From Mesostigma viride (taxonomy: Eukaryota; Streptophyta; Mesostigmatophyceae; Mesostigmatales; Mesostigmataceae), in contig RPFO01000102.1 in assembly GCA_009746045.1 (NCBI GenBank), positions 62,001-126,000 of the forward strand: a DNA stretch of 64,000 bases, written 5' to 3'. Shown here piece after piece: positions 11,630 through 23,689 of this stretch; positions within the stretch are counted from its first letter, which is position 1; the number at the start of each line of letters is the position of its first letter. Under the pieces are notes generated by a model. The model searched no databases, had not been told where the DNA came from, and saw only the letters and a program-made list of their open reading frames with translations. The position numbers were made by a program, and so were the translations under genes.

Positions 11630-13540
11630 AATTGATAGCATGTGACTGCGTCACGTGAACATAATTCTCATGAAAAGAAAACGGATGTCTATCTAGAAAA
11701 AAGGCTATTCGCGAGTGGCAGGGTTGCGGCCACCGCGTCCGGTGCACACTGTGCCTACTGTACTGGGTGACCCGAGGCACCGGCCCTACGTGCTTTGGCT
11801 TATGAGCTACCATAACATCATGCCACTTCTCCTCACGGGTCATCTTCCGCCAAATGTCCGACAGCCTGGGGGGCGCGCTAGGCTGCATCTGAGTCACCGG
11901 GTCAGGGCCTAGCACATGTTCGAACCTAGCCCTTCCCAGAAGGTGTGCGAGGGAGCACCAGGCCGGCGCGCCTTGCTTTTGGGTCGCCATGTGAGAACAT
12001 ATGGCGCCCTGGCTGAGCGGGCTTGGTGCCAGCTGACCTATCGATCTAGTGTGTCGATCTGATCTGTGAGTGCCAGGTGCCCAGCTAGGCCCAGGCGCCT
12101 GTGTCTAAGAACATTGGAAACATAAGGCAAATCGGCATACAAATCTTTGTTGCTAATGTGCTAGCTGAAGGGAATGTTAATTAAGATCTTTTCGTAGCAT
12201 CTTGATGACGGCGCCGTAGAGTCGGTCCTCAAGCTCCTTGGTCAGTGCCCAGGTCTCCCTCCCGTAGGTGAGGATGGTCAGGACGACGACCTTAGAAAGG
12301 TCGCGTTTGACCACCCGGGGAAGATGCGGGTTGCTCCACCACTGACGGTGGTCGTGGAGATCCGCCCAGGACAGGGTGATCCGGTGCTGCAGGTTGTTGT
12401 CATAGTCTGGGAGCCAGCTGCCAAGCAGCTTGAAGCGGGAGGTGTAGGGCATGGGCGTGTCGTCGAGGAGGCGCAGGTCGGAGGGGGCTGGGCCAGGCCA
12501 ACAGCCCTGGCCTCCGTCTTAGGGCTGATCTCTAGGCCCACTGCGCGTGCTTCGAGGGCCAGGCAATCCAGCCAAAGCTGGATGTGCTCTGGACGTTCGA
12601 GGATCGAGCGCCATGTCGTCTGCATAGATGAGGTCAGAGAGTGAGTACTGGGCATTGGTCGCACCACCTTCCCCTTGCTCATTCCTGATGTCGAGGCCAG
12701 GCGGGCGTTGGGCTATGTAGCTGTGCAAAGCGAGCACGTGCCTGGCGCATAATGTAATCCACTACGATGATGAACAGGTACGGTGACAGGACACAACCTT
12801 GCCAGACGCCTGTCTGCAGTGGGCATGGCAGGGTGGTGCCGTGTGAGGTGCGCACCGAGGCGGTGGTTCCCTCATACAGCTTCCGGATGACAGCAATCAG
12901 TCAGGGGGGTGGGCACGCGCGCGCAAGGATGGACCAGAGAGAAGCCCAGAGGACCGAGAGTCGAAAGCTTTGATGAAGTCGACGAAGAGCAGGATGGCGG
13001 GAAACTCACCAGGGTGCCAGCGGGAGATCTCCTCTAGGACACGGCGCGCGACGAAGATGGCCATGACCGTGTTGCGCCCGGGCCGGAAGCCCATCTCCGC
13101 TTCGCCCAGCTGACAGTCGAGAGCAGAACGCAGACGGTTGAGGATCATGCGCATCAACAGCTTGAGGGCGGCGGGCTCTGGATGCAGACTCCACGGTAGT
13201 ACATACGCAGGATCACTGCCGGGGAGCCCTTGTTCTTGTACAGCATGATACAGAAGCTGTGCTGCCATTCTGGGATGGGCCGTGGGCGGCTCACTGGGGA
13301 GCAGAAGTTGGTTGCATCGGCCGCCATTCGGGGCCCAGCGGCGGGGGAGGCGGGGCAAGCCCAGCAGGCGGGACTGGAAAGAGTACCAGAGGTCCAGCTG
13401 CTGCTGTGGGGTACTAGTTATGCTGAATCGAAATTCAATGCTTTTTTGTAGCAAAAGACTCATGTACATGCTGTCGTTTTGTACTTTCGGTGGAGCAATC
13501 ACAAATATGCTTTTGCCCTCACCCTCGTCAACGCGCAATT
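11630..13540 (-). mobile_element. LINE family A, 5'-truncated and frameshifted ORF2
   Basis: A non-LTR retrotransposon read on the minus strand. From high to low coordinates the RT motifs appear in shifting frames: KLLMRMILNRL and GFRPGRNTVMAI (about 13,160-13,060), LLFVDFIKAFDS (about 12,985), LIYADDMAL (about 12,630) and LTYGRETWALTK (about 12,250). The 3' end at 11,630-11,700 has a conserved hairpin and an AATTAATTAA-type tail. Stops and frameshifts show it is dead. It faces the host PARP-Deltex gene tail to tail. This copy serves as the reference for the many shorter family A pieces in the window. Confidence 0.85.
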
Positions 13541-15532
13541 ATTTGCGTCAACGAATCTTCGTCAACAACCTACGTGGAATGGATTCTTCTAGAACCATCT
13601 GCAGTTACCAACTATTTGGTACTGCAGATACTTGGCGCATGCAGAGACTTTGCGCCAGATACACTTGTACGGTGGGAAACAACTGAACTGAACTGAACTG
13701 AACACTTGTTTGGTGCGTGCAGCACAATTAATGTCTAATCACCAAGAAAATGTCCTCAAATGAGGACATTTTCTAGCATGGATACCATTTGTAATAACTA
13801 ACACATGTCAACACATCCACGGGTACGGCATGGAACCATGTTCATTTATGATATGTTCAAGAGTTGCAATGCTTAACATCCATGAAATATGCTCATTGTA
13901 TAATTGTTTACGATTTATGAATGCAAGGGGGTCGCTACGCGAGTGACCAAATAGCACTCAAGTCAACAATATGCCAAGAAAGAAGGCATGGCCAGGTCAT
14001 GGCTGGTCCTGAAAATGCACCCATGGTGCCCACAACATGTCTATGTTACACCATCGCAGTCCTAGACCCTGCAGCCTGCCAGGGGGGGGGCACAAAATGA
14101 ACTGGCAGCCAGGGACCCTGGTGCAGGCCAAACAGCAGGTGTAAAGCTAGCTCAGTCCAGAGAGTGAAATATGATGCAAATACTTGCCAAGGTTAGGTCC
14201 ATGATCGTTAGTAGAGGCTTGGCTGCCACCACGGTGCTAAACCATCATGTTGAACCCTTACGTTATATATGAAACATAAACTGCAAAGAGGCACAAGTTG
14301 TAACACAAGCACAATGTAAACATGACAAGCTCAAGTTTCCAAGCCAGTCTTGATCACTTGGACATGAGTTGAAGCATTAGAAACATATGGGCAACATACC
14401 AGCAAGCCTTGAAAAACTTCTCAGCAACAAGGCAGTATATGTGATGAATCAAACTACCACATCGCAATTAAGCACAGCGACTTCTACTTGCTGCTGTTTT
14501 GATAACGCAAGGCCGTTTACCTTTTCACTGACGCAACGGGAAAAGAAAGTACCGCCCAGCAAACTTCCGTTATCCCCCGGACATAAACGTAATCAAAACC
14601 ACGAAGTTGGGCATTGAAAGCAACCGGAATTATCACGTCTGCGGGAGTTATAGGTTACAATCCGCTTAACACGCTTACTTAGAAGGATGCGGTTGAGAAT
14701 GACAGCCGGATCCTTGTTCTTTACGTGCGCCCAGGCCGCCAGCTGCGCGGGCCAGCTCAAGAAATATATATTAAAGGACGGTGACGCGTGGGAAGCACCA
14801 AGCCTTGCGGCAAAAGAAAAATATGGCTCGCGCTCGCCCTGGTTTTCGCCAGGCGCGACTGCGACATCACGACGAAAAAATAGAGACTCTTTGACGCATG
14901 CAACTGCCCAGGTCCCTCTTCTCCCCATGTCGCCCATAAGCCCAGAAGCGTACCATAACCCATACTCGCGATATCCGCAGCGCCTGGGCGGAAAAAGAAA
15001 TTGTAAAACCGAACTGCGAACTGACCTATCATGCGATCTACGTAGCTTTCAGATTTTCTTCAACAATGCCAAAATCCGTTCATGAACAAAATTTTCGACA
15101 TATACAAAGCACCTGCACGTGAAGAATAGCATCTTCGAAATCACTAGATGACGATCTAAAATGATGTCTTCGTCCGGGGCAAAATAATGCCCTATAACAT
15201 TCAGGCAAGCCTCGGAACTGGCACGACCCCATAGCCGCCACTCGACAAAACACTCGATTGCATTGCGATGTTCTTGCTGTTGTAGGTACTTTTCGTCGCC
15301 TCATATTTTCCAGGTACGGTCGACCCCTGTCGACCCCAGGGGCTTGGCGCGCTCGGTACCTGTCCCAGTTTCGCGCCAAAACCCACCAAGTGACCCTAGG
15401 ACCAAATTTGGCGCCAAAACCGCGCCCCTGACCCCCCCCGTCTCAAACGAGGACTATGTCCTCAAATGAGGACATTTGGTTTTTGGACATTAACATTGCA
15501 TTAGAAGCACCGTAACTACTAAGAATAATATG
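13541..15532. other. Non-coding segment bracketed by two related palindromes
   Basis: No credible coding sequence. Perfect palindromes lie near both ends: 13745-13774, with 14-bp arms AGAAAATGTCCTCA around AA, and 15456-15475, sharing the core ATGTCCTCA-AA-TGAGGACAT. Just left of the second, a diverged tandem copy of the core is seen (15440-15453). The segment could be an uncharacterised transposon of about 1.7 kb, but I could not find a target-site duplication. Confidence 0.4.
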
Positions 15533-16278
15533 TATTCATTGAGAATGATAAGTTACGGAGGTGAGATTGGCATGCAACATAAGGAAAACCCCGAAAAGAA
15601 GAAGAACCCTGAAGAAATTAATAGGAATCTGACACGGACATCCAAGGATCACTCCAGCTGCACAAAGTACAACTACATCACAAAACTACGGCACGCATCA
15701 ACATTGCTGCCGGCCCACCATGCAGGCCTGGGAGGGATCTAGACCGCATGGGTCTCGACAAAGTCGGCCCGGGTGCGGCGGAATACACATCAGCCACGGG
15801 GTGAGTGAGGGCGAGTGACAGGCGCTGCCGCCAATACGAGGACCACGTGCGGGCAGACCACGGGGCGGTCTTCACGGCGCTGGCAGCACTCGTGGAAAAA
15901 CTCCGCTGTCTTGGGGCCCATGGCCCCGAACTCCTCAAGGACAAAGGGGACGACCCGGTGGGGCCCCACATTGCCGTAGGAGGCAAACTTGTTGCGCTCA
16001 GCCACAGCGGCAGCAGCGCCGGCATCCACAACCGCCCAGAGGATGTGGCGACCGGAGAGCGGCCGAGCCACGGAGACATCGATGAGCAGGTGGCAACCCT
16101 GCCTGTCATAGTCAAGCACGGTAATGTCGGGGCGGTGGTTGGGTGAGTAGAGGGCGGCCCCATCCGTGTCCTTGCACTTGATGGTGGAGTGGGAAAGACC
16201 GACCGAACCATGGCACACACCACCCGGAGGAGAGCGGTATGGAGATAGAGGAATCAGTTCTGGTTCTGCTGGCCACCC
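15533..16278 (-). pseudogene. LINE family C, R2-like endonuclease domain, inverted copy
   Basis: Minus-strand copy of the sequence at 16,663-17,440. It encodes the same RPDITVLDYD and LLIDVSVARPLSG stretch and continues to an outward-facing 3' end at 15,533. Lengths differ by about 30 bp because the other copy has small insertions. With the plus-strand copy it forms an inverted repeat with arms of about 750 bp and a 385-bp spacer. The frame is disrupted, so no protein is expected. Confidence 0.75.
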
Positions 16279-16379
16279 AATTCAGCAATAATATATATTC
16301 AGCACGCCCGGCCTGTCCACTGTCCTCAGTCCTAGTGTCTGCCTGCCTGCGTTCATGAAAAACAACAAAAGACCTACGC

Positions 16380-17440
16380 GGGTATACTACACTGCGGTGC
16401 CGACTGGATGGGTCTGCATGGGACCTTGAACGATCCGGGGAAGGCTTGGCTTCACTCCGTTTCCCTTTAGGGGAGCGTGGGGGCCGCATTCCTGCGCGCC
16501 CTCGATACCCATGAGCCCTCTGTTCACGCTGGTGCCGGCCCTTTACGTCATCGCTCTCCGCCACCAGCTGTTTGCCCCGCAACCTCTCATCATGGCAGGT
16601 GCGTCCTGCGGCAGCTGCGGGCTTGCTCTCGATACTACTGGGACGCACTACATCGCGTGCATGGGTGGCCAGCAGAACCAGAACTGGTTCCTCTATCTCC
16701 ATACCGCTCTCCTCCGGGTGGTGTGTGCCATGGTTCGGTCGGTCTTTCCCCACTCCACCATCAAGTGCGAGGACACGGATGGGGCCGCCCTCTACTCACC
16801 CAACCACCGCCCCGACATTACCGTGCTTGACTATGATGGGCAGGGTTGCCACCTGCTCATCGATGTCTCCGTGGCTCGGCCGCTCTCCGGTCGCCACATC
16901 CTCCGGGCGGCTGTGGATGCCGGCGCTGCTGCCGCTGTGGCTGAGCGCAACAAGTTAATTGCCTCCTACGGCAATGTGGGGCCCCACCGGGTCATCCCCT
17001 TTGTCCTTGAGGAGTTCGGGGCCATGGGCCCCAAGACAGCGGAGTTTTTCCACGAGTGCTGCCAGCGCCGCGAAGACCGCCTCAACCTCGAGGGTCAGAC
17101 CGCCCCGTGGTCTGCCCGCACGTGGTCCTCGTATTGGCGGCAGCGCCTGTCACTCGCCCTCACTCGCACCGTGGCTGATGTGTATTCCGCCGCACCCGGG
17201 CCGACTTTGTCGCGACCCATGCGGTCTAGATCCCTCCCAGGCCTGCATGGTGGGCCGGCAGCGATGTTGCTGCGTGTCGTAGTTTAGTGATGTAGTTATT
17301 TGTACCTTGTGCAGCTGGAGTGATCCTTGGATGTCCGTGTCAGATTCCTATTAATTTCTTCAGGGTTCTTCTTCTTTTCGGGGTTTTCCTTATGTTGCAT
17401 GCCAATCTCACCTCCGTAAAGTTATCATTCTCAATGAATA
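16380..17440 (+). pseudogene. LINE family C, C-terminal part with CCHC finger and R2-like endonuclease
   Basis: An open frame at 16,511-17,287 (258 aa) begins after an AAFLRAL segment typical of the end of such RTs. It shows CGSCG..H....C, then RPDITVL with LLIDVSV downstream and a K-containing helix (AERNKLIASY). This CCHC plus RPD/DV...K layout is that of the restriction-like endonuclease at the C-terminus of R2-type LINEs and related plant and algal elements. There it nicks target DNA for target-primed reverse transcription. The RT itself is missing. The 3' end is near 17,440. Confidence 0.7.
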
Positions 17441-17819
17441 TCTATTCAGATTGGATAGCGGCAATCGGGCTTCTACTAATAATTGTACTATCGTACGGAT
17501 GCCAATACTCTTTCAACGCTGTACTAATTTGTACTACGTTGGAATCTGATTTGAGCCAATAATCCTGGCTCAACAGTCCAGCCCACTTTTTTAAAGTGTG
17601 AAATAAGACCTGCATGAGAGATGTATTGGGAGGTGTTTAGACCCCCATCGGCCGCATCGATATGACGGGCTTAGTTCACATCTAGTGAAGCTGCTTTCCT
17701 GCACTGGGCAGGCACGCTTTGTGAACGCAAAACCTGGCCCAGGAGGAGACGGCCAAAACCTTTGATAGGGAAAACGGCAAGGCCGGGATAAAAACCTATC
17801 CGCTGGGGCATTAGGCAAG
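17441..17819. other. Intervening sequence, nothing recognised
   Basis: AT-mixed DNA between the LINE-C 3' end and the copia-like RNase H relic. It may be 3' sequence of the copia-like element, since that element runs in this direction, but no LTR was identified. Confidence 0.3.
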
Positions 17820-18245
17820 GCCCATGGCTGGTCGTGATCTAGCCCATGCAAACGGGACCGCGCCCATTCATCATGAGCTCCCTAAGCAGACCATAGGCTG
17901 CGACAGCCTTGGTGTATGTTTTACTCAGGGCATCAGCCACATTGAGTCGGCCCTCGATGTGCTGGGTTTTAACACCTTGGCTCAGTTCTTTTGCCATGCG
18001 ATGTAGTCTAAGTCAGGGCTAGCAGCACTGTCCTTGTTCACGAAGCTGACCACATGCAAGTTGTCGCACAAGACAGTGATGGAGGAAGAGGACCGTCCTG
18101 CAGAGCAGCAGGAGTAACCTGAAGGATCCAGTGGAGGAGTTCGCGAACATACATATGGATGTGTGGACGGCCTCAGCCGATAGGCCCGGCATTCTGCAGT
18201 GTCAATGCCCTCTGCTGCTTGAGCTGTGCTCCCGTTTTGAACGTA
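17820..18245 (-). pseudogene. Copia-like element 2, RNase H relic
   Basis: Minus-strand reading in several frames gives TAECRAY, then ITVLCDNLHVVSFVNK, then LDYIAWQK, and finally KTQHIEGRLNVADALSKTY. These are the ordered landmarks of a Ty1/copia RNase H domain (AEC/E, the LYSD strand and the NxADxLTK end). Internal stops and shifts mark it as dead. The upstream part of the same domain lies beyond the LINE inserted at 18,246-19,730. Confidence 0.7.
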
Positions 18246-19730
18246 ACGGAAAATGGCTGACGGCGGTATATGGCTGACGGCGGAGCTCAGAACTTTTGCG
18301 TCTGAGCCCCAAATTCGGTCAGACCACTTGCATTCGATGCGCCTTTTTCAGACGCACGCGCCAGTATAATCGGTTACGGCTGATACGCAGTATCGACAAA
18401 GTTACGCACGTGACAAGCAGCTATGACGACTCCAAAAGCAAAATGGGGTTTGGAAAAGGAGCTTTACGGCTCCCTGGCAGCCCAACCCACTCGCCATCGT
18501 CCTTGCCCAGCCGCCTGCTGGGCTCGCAAACCCATCGCCAGTAGCAAACCCATCGCCAAGCGCCTCTCAGCGCCAAAGAAACCCTGCCACGACCACAAAT
18601 GGAGCCATCACCTCCCAGGCGACAGAGCATTTTCCTTCTATCAATGGCTGGCCCTGACGAAGGAAGAATGCGCCGACATCATCCGGTTCTTAGCCCAGGA
18701 ACGCAAGCTCATGGGGCCCAACGGGCCCATTCCCTCCGTCCACGTGGAGGCGTTCTGATCGCCAGGCCAGACAACCGCCTCGCTATCCTGTGCAGCTTCT
18801 TCCAGCTACCTGTCCACGACATTGTCGCTAAGCTCCAAAACCCAGCCCGGCTTGCGCAGCCGGCAGCCACATCGGCTCCCTCCCTCTGCAAGGATGATCT
18901 CCAAGCAGTGCTGGAGGATCACGTGACCTGGCCGTTGGCCGAGAAGCTGACCTCGCTACACACGACGCTCAACACGGTGGAGGCCCGGGTCTCCAATGTG
19001 GAAACCAAGGTCGTCCACAAGCTCCAACCCCATGCAATTCACGGCGCTGCACTACCGCGGCGCAGGCATCTGAGACGCACGCTGCACTTGTCTCTCGCCT
19101 AAACCAGGTGGAGGGCAAGTGCGGCGTGCTCATGAAGAAGCTTGAAGCCATCACCACCCACACCGAGGCCATGGCCTCACAGGTCCCAAAGATAGCGGAG
19201 CAGACGGCCACCATCGCATCCCAGCCACCCCGGCTGGATGCTGGCGACCTCCCGCCCCTTTCCTATGCGGACCTGCTGCGGACAGCGACCGGCGCCTCCA
19301 CCATGCACCGACGCCATTGCTACAAAACTCCAGGAGCTTGAAGACCTTCGCCAGGCACATCAACAGGAGGCCACCGACCGCGCCCGCCGTGACTGGGCAC
19401 CGGGTGGTGCTGCGTCGTTTCCCCCATGCAGAAGCCACATGAGACGTCAACCACCCTTGCCGACGAGCTCAAGGACCAGCTCCTTACCCTCATGGTGGGC
19501 CTGGCCAGTACTAGGTGGTAGAACTGCGTGGGTGCCACCGCCTTCCCCACTCACGGGATCGTTAGCATGTCCGTTTAGCTAGCGTGCCCGCATGCAGCTG
19601 TGGCATGCCTTTGGCATGAAGGAGACTGGGGGTCTCCGCCCTTTCTCCTATTGTGCACACACAGGGATTATTAGCACTTCGGTGCTCCGTGACTCCCCAA
19701 CGGGAGCACGAGTTTCATTAATTAATTATA
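18246..19730 (+). mobile_element. LINE family B, ORF1-only copy inserted in copia-like element 2
   Basis: The 5' end carries two tandem ATGGCTGACGGCGG units (18,253 and 18,274), shared with copies at 63.0 kb and, in reverse, 32.1 kb. ORF1 starts at 18,421 (MTTPKAK) and is frameshifted. Recognisable parts are YQWLALTKEECADIIRFLAQE and a coiled-coil-like segment, VEARVSNVETKVV. No RT is present: about 130 bp after the ORF1 region come the CTCCCCAACGGGAG hairpin motif (about 19,693) and an ATTAATTAATTA tail (19,716-19,729). It splits the RNase H domain of the copia-like relic, so it is younger than that element. Confidence 0.65.
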
Positions 19731-20490
19731 AATGCCCTCAAAGACTTTTCTCTGGAGATAGCTATACCAGGCTACTGCAGAGGGAATACCTGCAGTGTTG
19801 GCGACAGTCACAACGACCCTGGGCAGCAGCCCTTGCTCTGACTCTATCGATCTGGCGGGATTCTTGGCTGCTTTCGGAGTATGTGATAATCTGAATCGGC
19901 TTGTTCCAATCAATGCCTGACAAAACAAGCGGGGGCAAATCCTCAATATAGTTCATCAAATTTTTTATCCCCGTCGTTATCAAGATTTCATCAGGCATTC
20001 GGGCATTATGACCGCCAAGTCAGGGTTTATGGTTACTGCCATCCGGCTCAACCTCGATCCCCGAAGCTTGGGACAATCATTGGGCGTAAGACGTCCAGAT
20101 TCTTTAAGGCTTTTCAGTAGGCTGTCTTTATATGCTCTATAGTAAGTTGCATCTTGAGATGCCATCCTGTCTCATGCTCTCTTGAACAGGGTCAAGTCCA
20201 TGCCACAATAGGGTACAGATTGTTGGAATGCCAAGTCCATTCTTCTCCCAATAGGGATGGCTGCATTATTAGCCTGCTGGGTATGGATTTCATTGACCCA
20301 GTTACATAGCCTCTCCCATGAGGAAGGTATCATCCCCATAGTAGCATTAACACTGCAGGATTTCCTTTAGCCTTTCTCACAAACAGGCTAGGACATAATG
20401 TACTCACTGTGAAGCCCAACTCTTTCAAGAATGGCTCCAATGTCTTCCTCCAAATGGCTGGACTACTGGTCGGGCCTTCTGCCCCTTATA
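19731..20490 (-). pseudogene. Copia-like element 2, RT and start of RNase H relic
   Basis: Minus-strand landmarks in order: AIWRKTLEPFLKELGF with SLFVRKAKG and LLWGDD-like sequence near 20,340-20,460, matching the RT palm of Ty1/copia elements. Then VVVTVANTAGIPSAVAWYS with LQRK near 19,740-19,830, the first strands of RNase H. The frame changes several times. The rest of RNase H resumes at 18,245 across the inserted LINE. Confidence 0.6.
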
Positions 20491-20509
20491 GAATTCGCAT
20501 ATGACTTGT

Positions 20510-20900
20510 CATGAGCCAGGATTATTGGCTCAAATGTACTGCATGGGCAGCGTCCGGGGCACCGGCCGGCCACCGCCGGCGGGAAGCTGGGCTTGTCGGA
20601 GGCGAACCCAGGCATACCTGCCGTGGCGGGCGGCGAGGTGGTCGAAGTGCTCGCAGGACGCAGATGTACAGCTCCTCTTGCTCACTCATGGCGTGCCGGA
20701 TGGCTGAGTGATATTCTGCCTTCTTGAGGTTGGCGTACATATCGAGCTAGTGGGTTCCTGGCCGGTTCGGTCCCGCAGCGCTTGCGGCGATGACCTCCGG
20801 GATCCGGTGCAGGCTGGTGTACGTAGCGGGGGGGTTGCCGGCGGGCCCCCCCGGCATGTCCGTGCCTAAGGCGACTCATCACCCGCAATTAAAGCCAAAA
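20510..20900 (-). mobile_element. LINE family A fragment (endonuclease-RT linker)
   Basis: Minus-strand translation includes LKKAEYHSAIRHAMSE and PRQVCLGSP. These match the corresponding part of the longer family A copy at 33.4-33.7 kb (LKAEYHSAVRHATSE, PRQVCLAGP). Only a few hundred bases survive, in mixed frames. Confidence 0.6.
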
Positions 20901-21430
20901 GTGGCATGATATTTTGGTAGCAACCAAGCCCAAGCCGGTATAGGGCCGGTGGCTAGTGGGTTACGCGGTACGGGCGGCACAGTGCTTCTGGCCGCAGTCT
21001 GAGCCCACGACCCTGTTAATTGTGGCTAGCACAGGCTGGAATTAAATAGCATAGACAGCAGTTATATAGTGTGATGTAGGCATTCCATTCCTTCATCATT
21101 CATGACGATTATGCTCATGTGACTCAGTGACCAATGTGAAAAAAAACAAATGATAATTGGGGATCATAATAAATACAATGTTTGGATGATTCTCTGACGT
21201 GCACTTGCCGGCGGGGGTACCTACCCCCTCTATGTGTCCGTAGACACATGGTGCCTGGGCCTAGCCTGGCACCTGGCACGCACAGATCAGGTAGATACGT
21301 TAGTCAATAGGTCACTGGCACAGTCTGAGCCTGCCCAACCGGGGCCGCGCCACGCCCTCACGTGGCGGCCCATAGGCCGGGCGCGGCCAGGTGCCTCATC
21401 GTATACCCTCCGTCATCTGGGCTAGGGTAA
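20901..21430 (+). mobile_element. LINE family A 3' fragments, plus orientation
   Basis: 20,905-21,130 aligns by eye with the family A 3' UTR (GTGGCATGAT..., GGTAGCAACCAAGCCC..., ATGCTCATGTGACTCAGTGA). 21,234-21,425 aligns with the part encoding HLARTDQVDTL and the following region. The two pieces are out of order and separated by about 100 bp, so they are independent insertions or rearranged. Confidence 0.55.
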
Positions 21431-21469
21431 CTTGGGCATTGATTAACCATGACTATAACTAACTACCTA

Positions 21470-21870
<401 letters not shown>

Positions 21871-21894
21871 CAACTACTTAGTTCTGGACACATC

Positions 21895-22850
21895 CTCACC
21901 TACGGTGGGGAGACCTGGGCTCTGGCCAAGGAGCTGGAGGACCGACTTGACGGCGCTGTCACCAAGTCTATGCTATTCCCTTCATGCAGCCAGCACATTA
22001 GCAACGAGGATTTGTATGCCCATTTGCCTTATGTTTCAAAGCTTCTTAGACACTGGGCCAGGCTGGGCACCTGGCACGCACAGATCAGGTAGACACGCAG
22101 TAGATAGGTCAGCTGGCACCAACAAGCCCGCCCATCATGCAGCCAGGGCGCCATGTTCTCACATCGGGCGACCCACAGGCAAGGCGAAGCCCGGCGCACA
22201 CCTTCCGAGACACACCAGGCTTAGACATATAGTTTACCCACGGAAAGACGGGTGCCAGCCCGGCCAGCGAGCCCCTTGGGTTGCATGTCTTTCATTTGGC
22301 CGACTCAGATGACCAATGTAACAAGGCACGGTGTGATGAAAGCTACCACGCCGGACGGCCAGTCGGGTAGGTGCCTCGGGTCACGCGCTATGCATGGTAG
22401 GCACAGTGCAACCGGGCGTGGTGCCCACAACCCAGTTACTCGTGCGTAGCTCGTTAGGCTTTTCTAGATTAAGATAGACCTTCCATTTCCATATCAGTCA
22501 TTCTCAGATGAGGATTATGCTCACGTCAGTCTCGCAGTGTTGTGCTATTAATTAAATAAAGCGAGCCCCTTGGGTTGTCTTTCATTTGGCCGAGATGACC
22601 AATAAGGTAACAATGCACGGTGTGATGAAAGCTACCACGCCCGACGGCCAGTCGGGTATGGGTGCCTCGGGTCACGCGCTATGCATGGTAGGCACAGTGC
22701 CACCGGGCGTGGTGCCCACAACCCGGTTATACTCGTGCGTAGCTCGTTAGGCTTTTCTAGATAGACCTTCGATTTCCATATCAGTCATTTTCACATGTGG
22801 ATTATGCTCACATCTCGCAGTCACGTGCTATTAATTAATCACCGATTGAT
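21895..22850 (+). mobile_element. LINE family A 3' end with tandemly duplicated terminus
   Basis: Plus-strand copy beginning with LTYGGETWALAKELEDRL coding sequence (about 21,897) and continuing through HISNEDLYAHLPYVSKLL (about 21,995). The terminal part appears twice head to tail: 22,267-22,560 and 22,561-22,850. Each starts GCGAGCCCCTTGGGTTG and ends in an ATTAATTAA tail. The terminal hairpin is degraded in both. Confidence 0.65.
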
Positions 22851-23103
22851 TAATTCTGGACACATGATACTCCAACAGATTCGTGAAAGGTCTAGAGTAG
22901 TCGCCCCCGCCGGGAGGAAGGGCGTGATAACTGCGGATCAAGGTCGCGTTGCTGTCGGTTGGCAGATCTTCGCGGAGGAAGAATGGCGAGTACGGAAAGG
23001 TTGACTGTGTGGAGGATATAATACTTATGCTAATACCAATTCTTCGTCTTCTAATCATAATAATGGTAGTATAAGACAAATAATTATAATTAATAGCACT
23101 GTC
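22851..23103. other. Unassigned spacer
   Basis: AT-rich sequence between the LINE tail and the Penelope-like fragment. A short GC-richer patch at 22,900-23,000 can be read as a 40-codon frame ending VAVGWQIFAEEEWRVRKG, but I do not recognise it and see no support for a gene. Confidence 0.3.
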
Positions 23104-23660
23104 ATCTGAACCCTGTTATGCCAGATCTCCTTTGCGGACGTTCCGAGCTTGGCACTGGATTCGTTGTCCACATCGTCGCGTCGCTGCAGCAACACGATGT
23201 TTTCTGGCATACGCGGGCTTTTAGTTCCCGCCGCACATTTGAACGTGCTGTCCTCCGGAATTTTTGCCTTTGCACCGTGTGCAGTTCTTGGACGTTTGGA
23301 ATCATGGCATGGCTAACGTAATGACTGACTAGCTAGACCTTTTCAGTGGTTTTCCATTTGCGGGTATTTCCTCGTAAATGGTGGGAGAGCGATCGCAGCA
23401 ATGGTGCTCACCACTAGACACTCCCGGCCAGTTAGGCTCGAAACACACGCCCTGCAGCTGTCAGATCAAGCAAGCTGTTTCCGGCCCCACCGTCTAGGTC
23501 ATCTAGTCGCTCTGCACGTAAGCCAGCCATAATTTCAATGCACAAGGCTACACATTTCCATCTCCATTCATATTGATCATCCTGAACGACTCGAAAACGC
23601 GGACAAGATAACGGCAGGCTCGAGCTACCATGGTCCGGATTCTCCCGATTTCTGGCCTGC
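23104..23660 (+). mobile_element. Penelope-like element, 3' fragment
   Basis: Near-identical to 51,077-51,640, the 3' half of the Penelope-like element on the right. Both begin CATCTGAACCCT, share the LGTGFVVH..SLQQHDVFWHT frame and end with GGATTCTCCCGAT and TCTGGCCTGCGCTGG. The RT portion is missing here. Confidence 0.6.
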
Positions 23661-23689
23661 GCTGGAACCTTGTCTCCTTGATAATTAAT

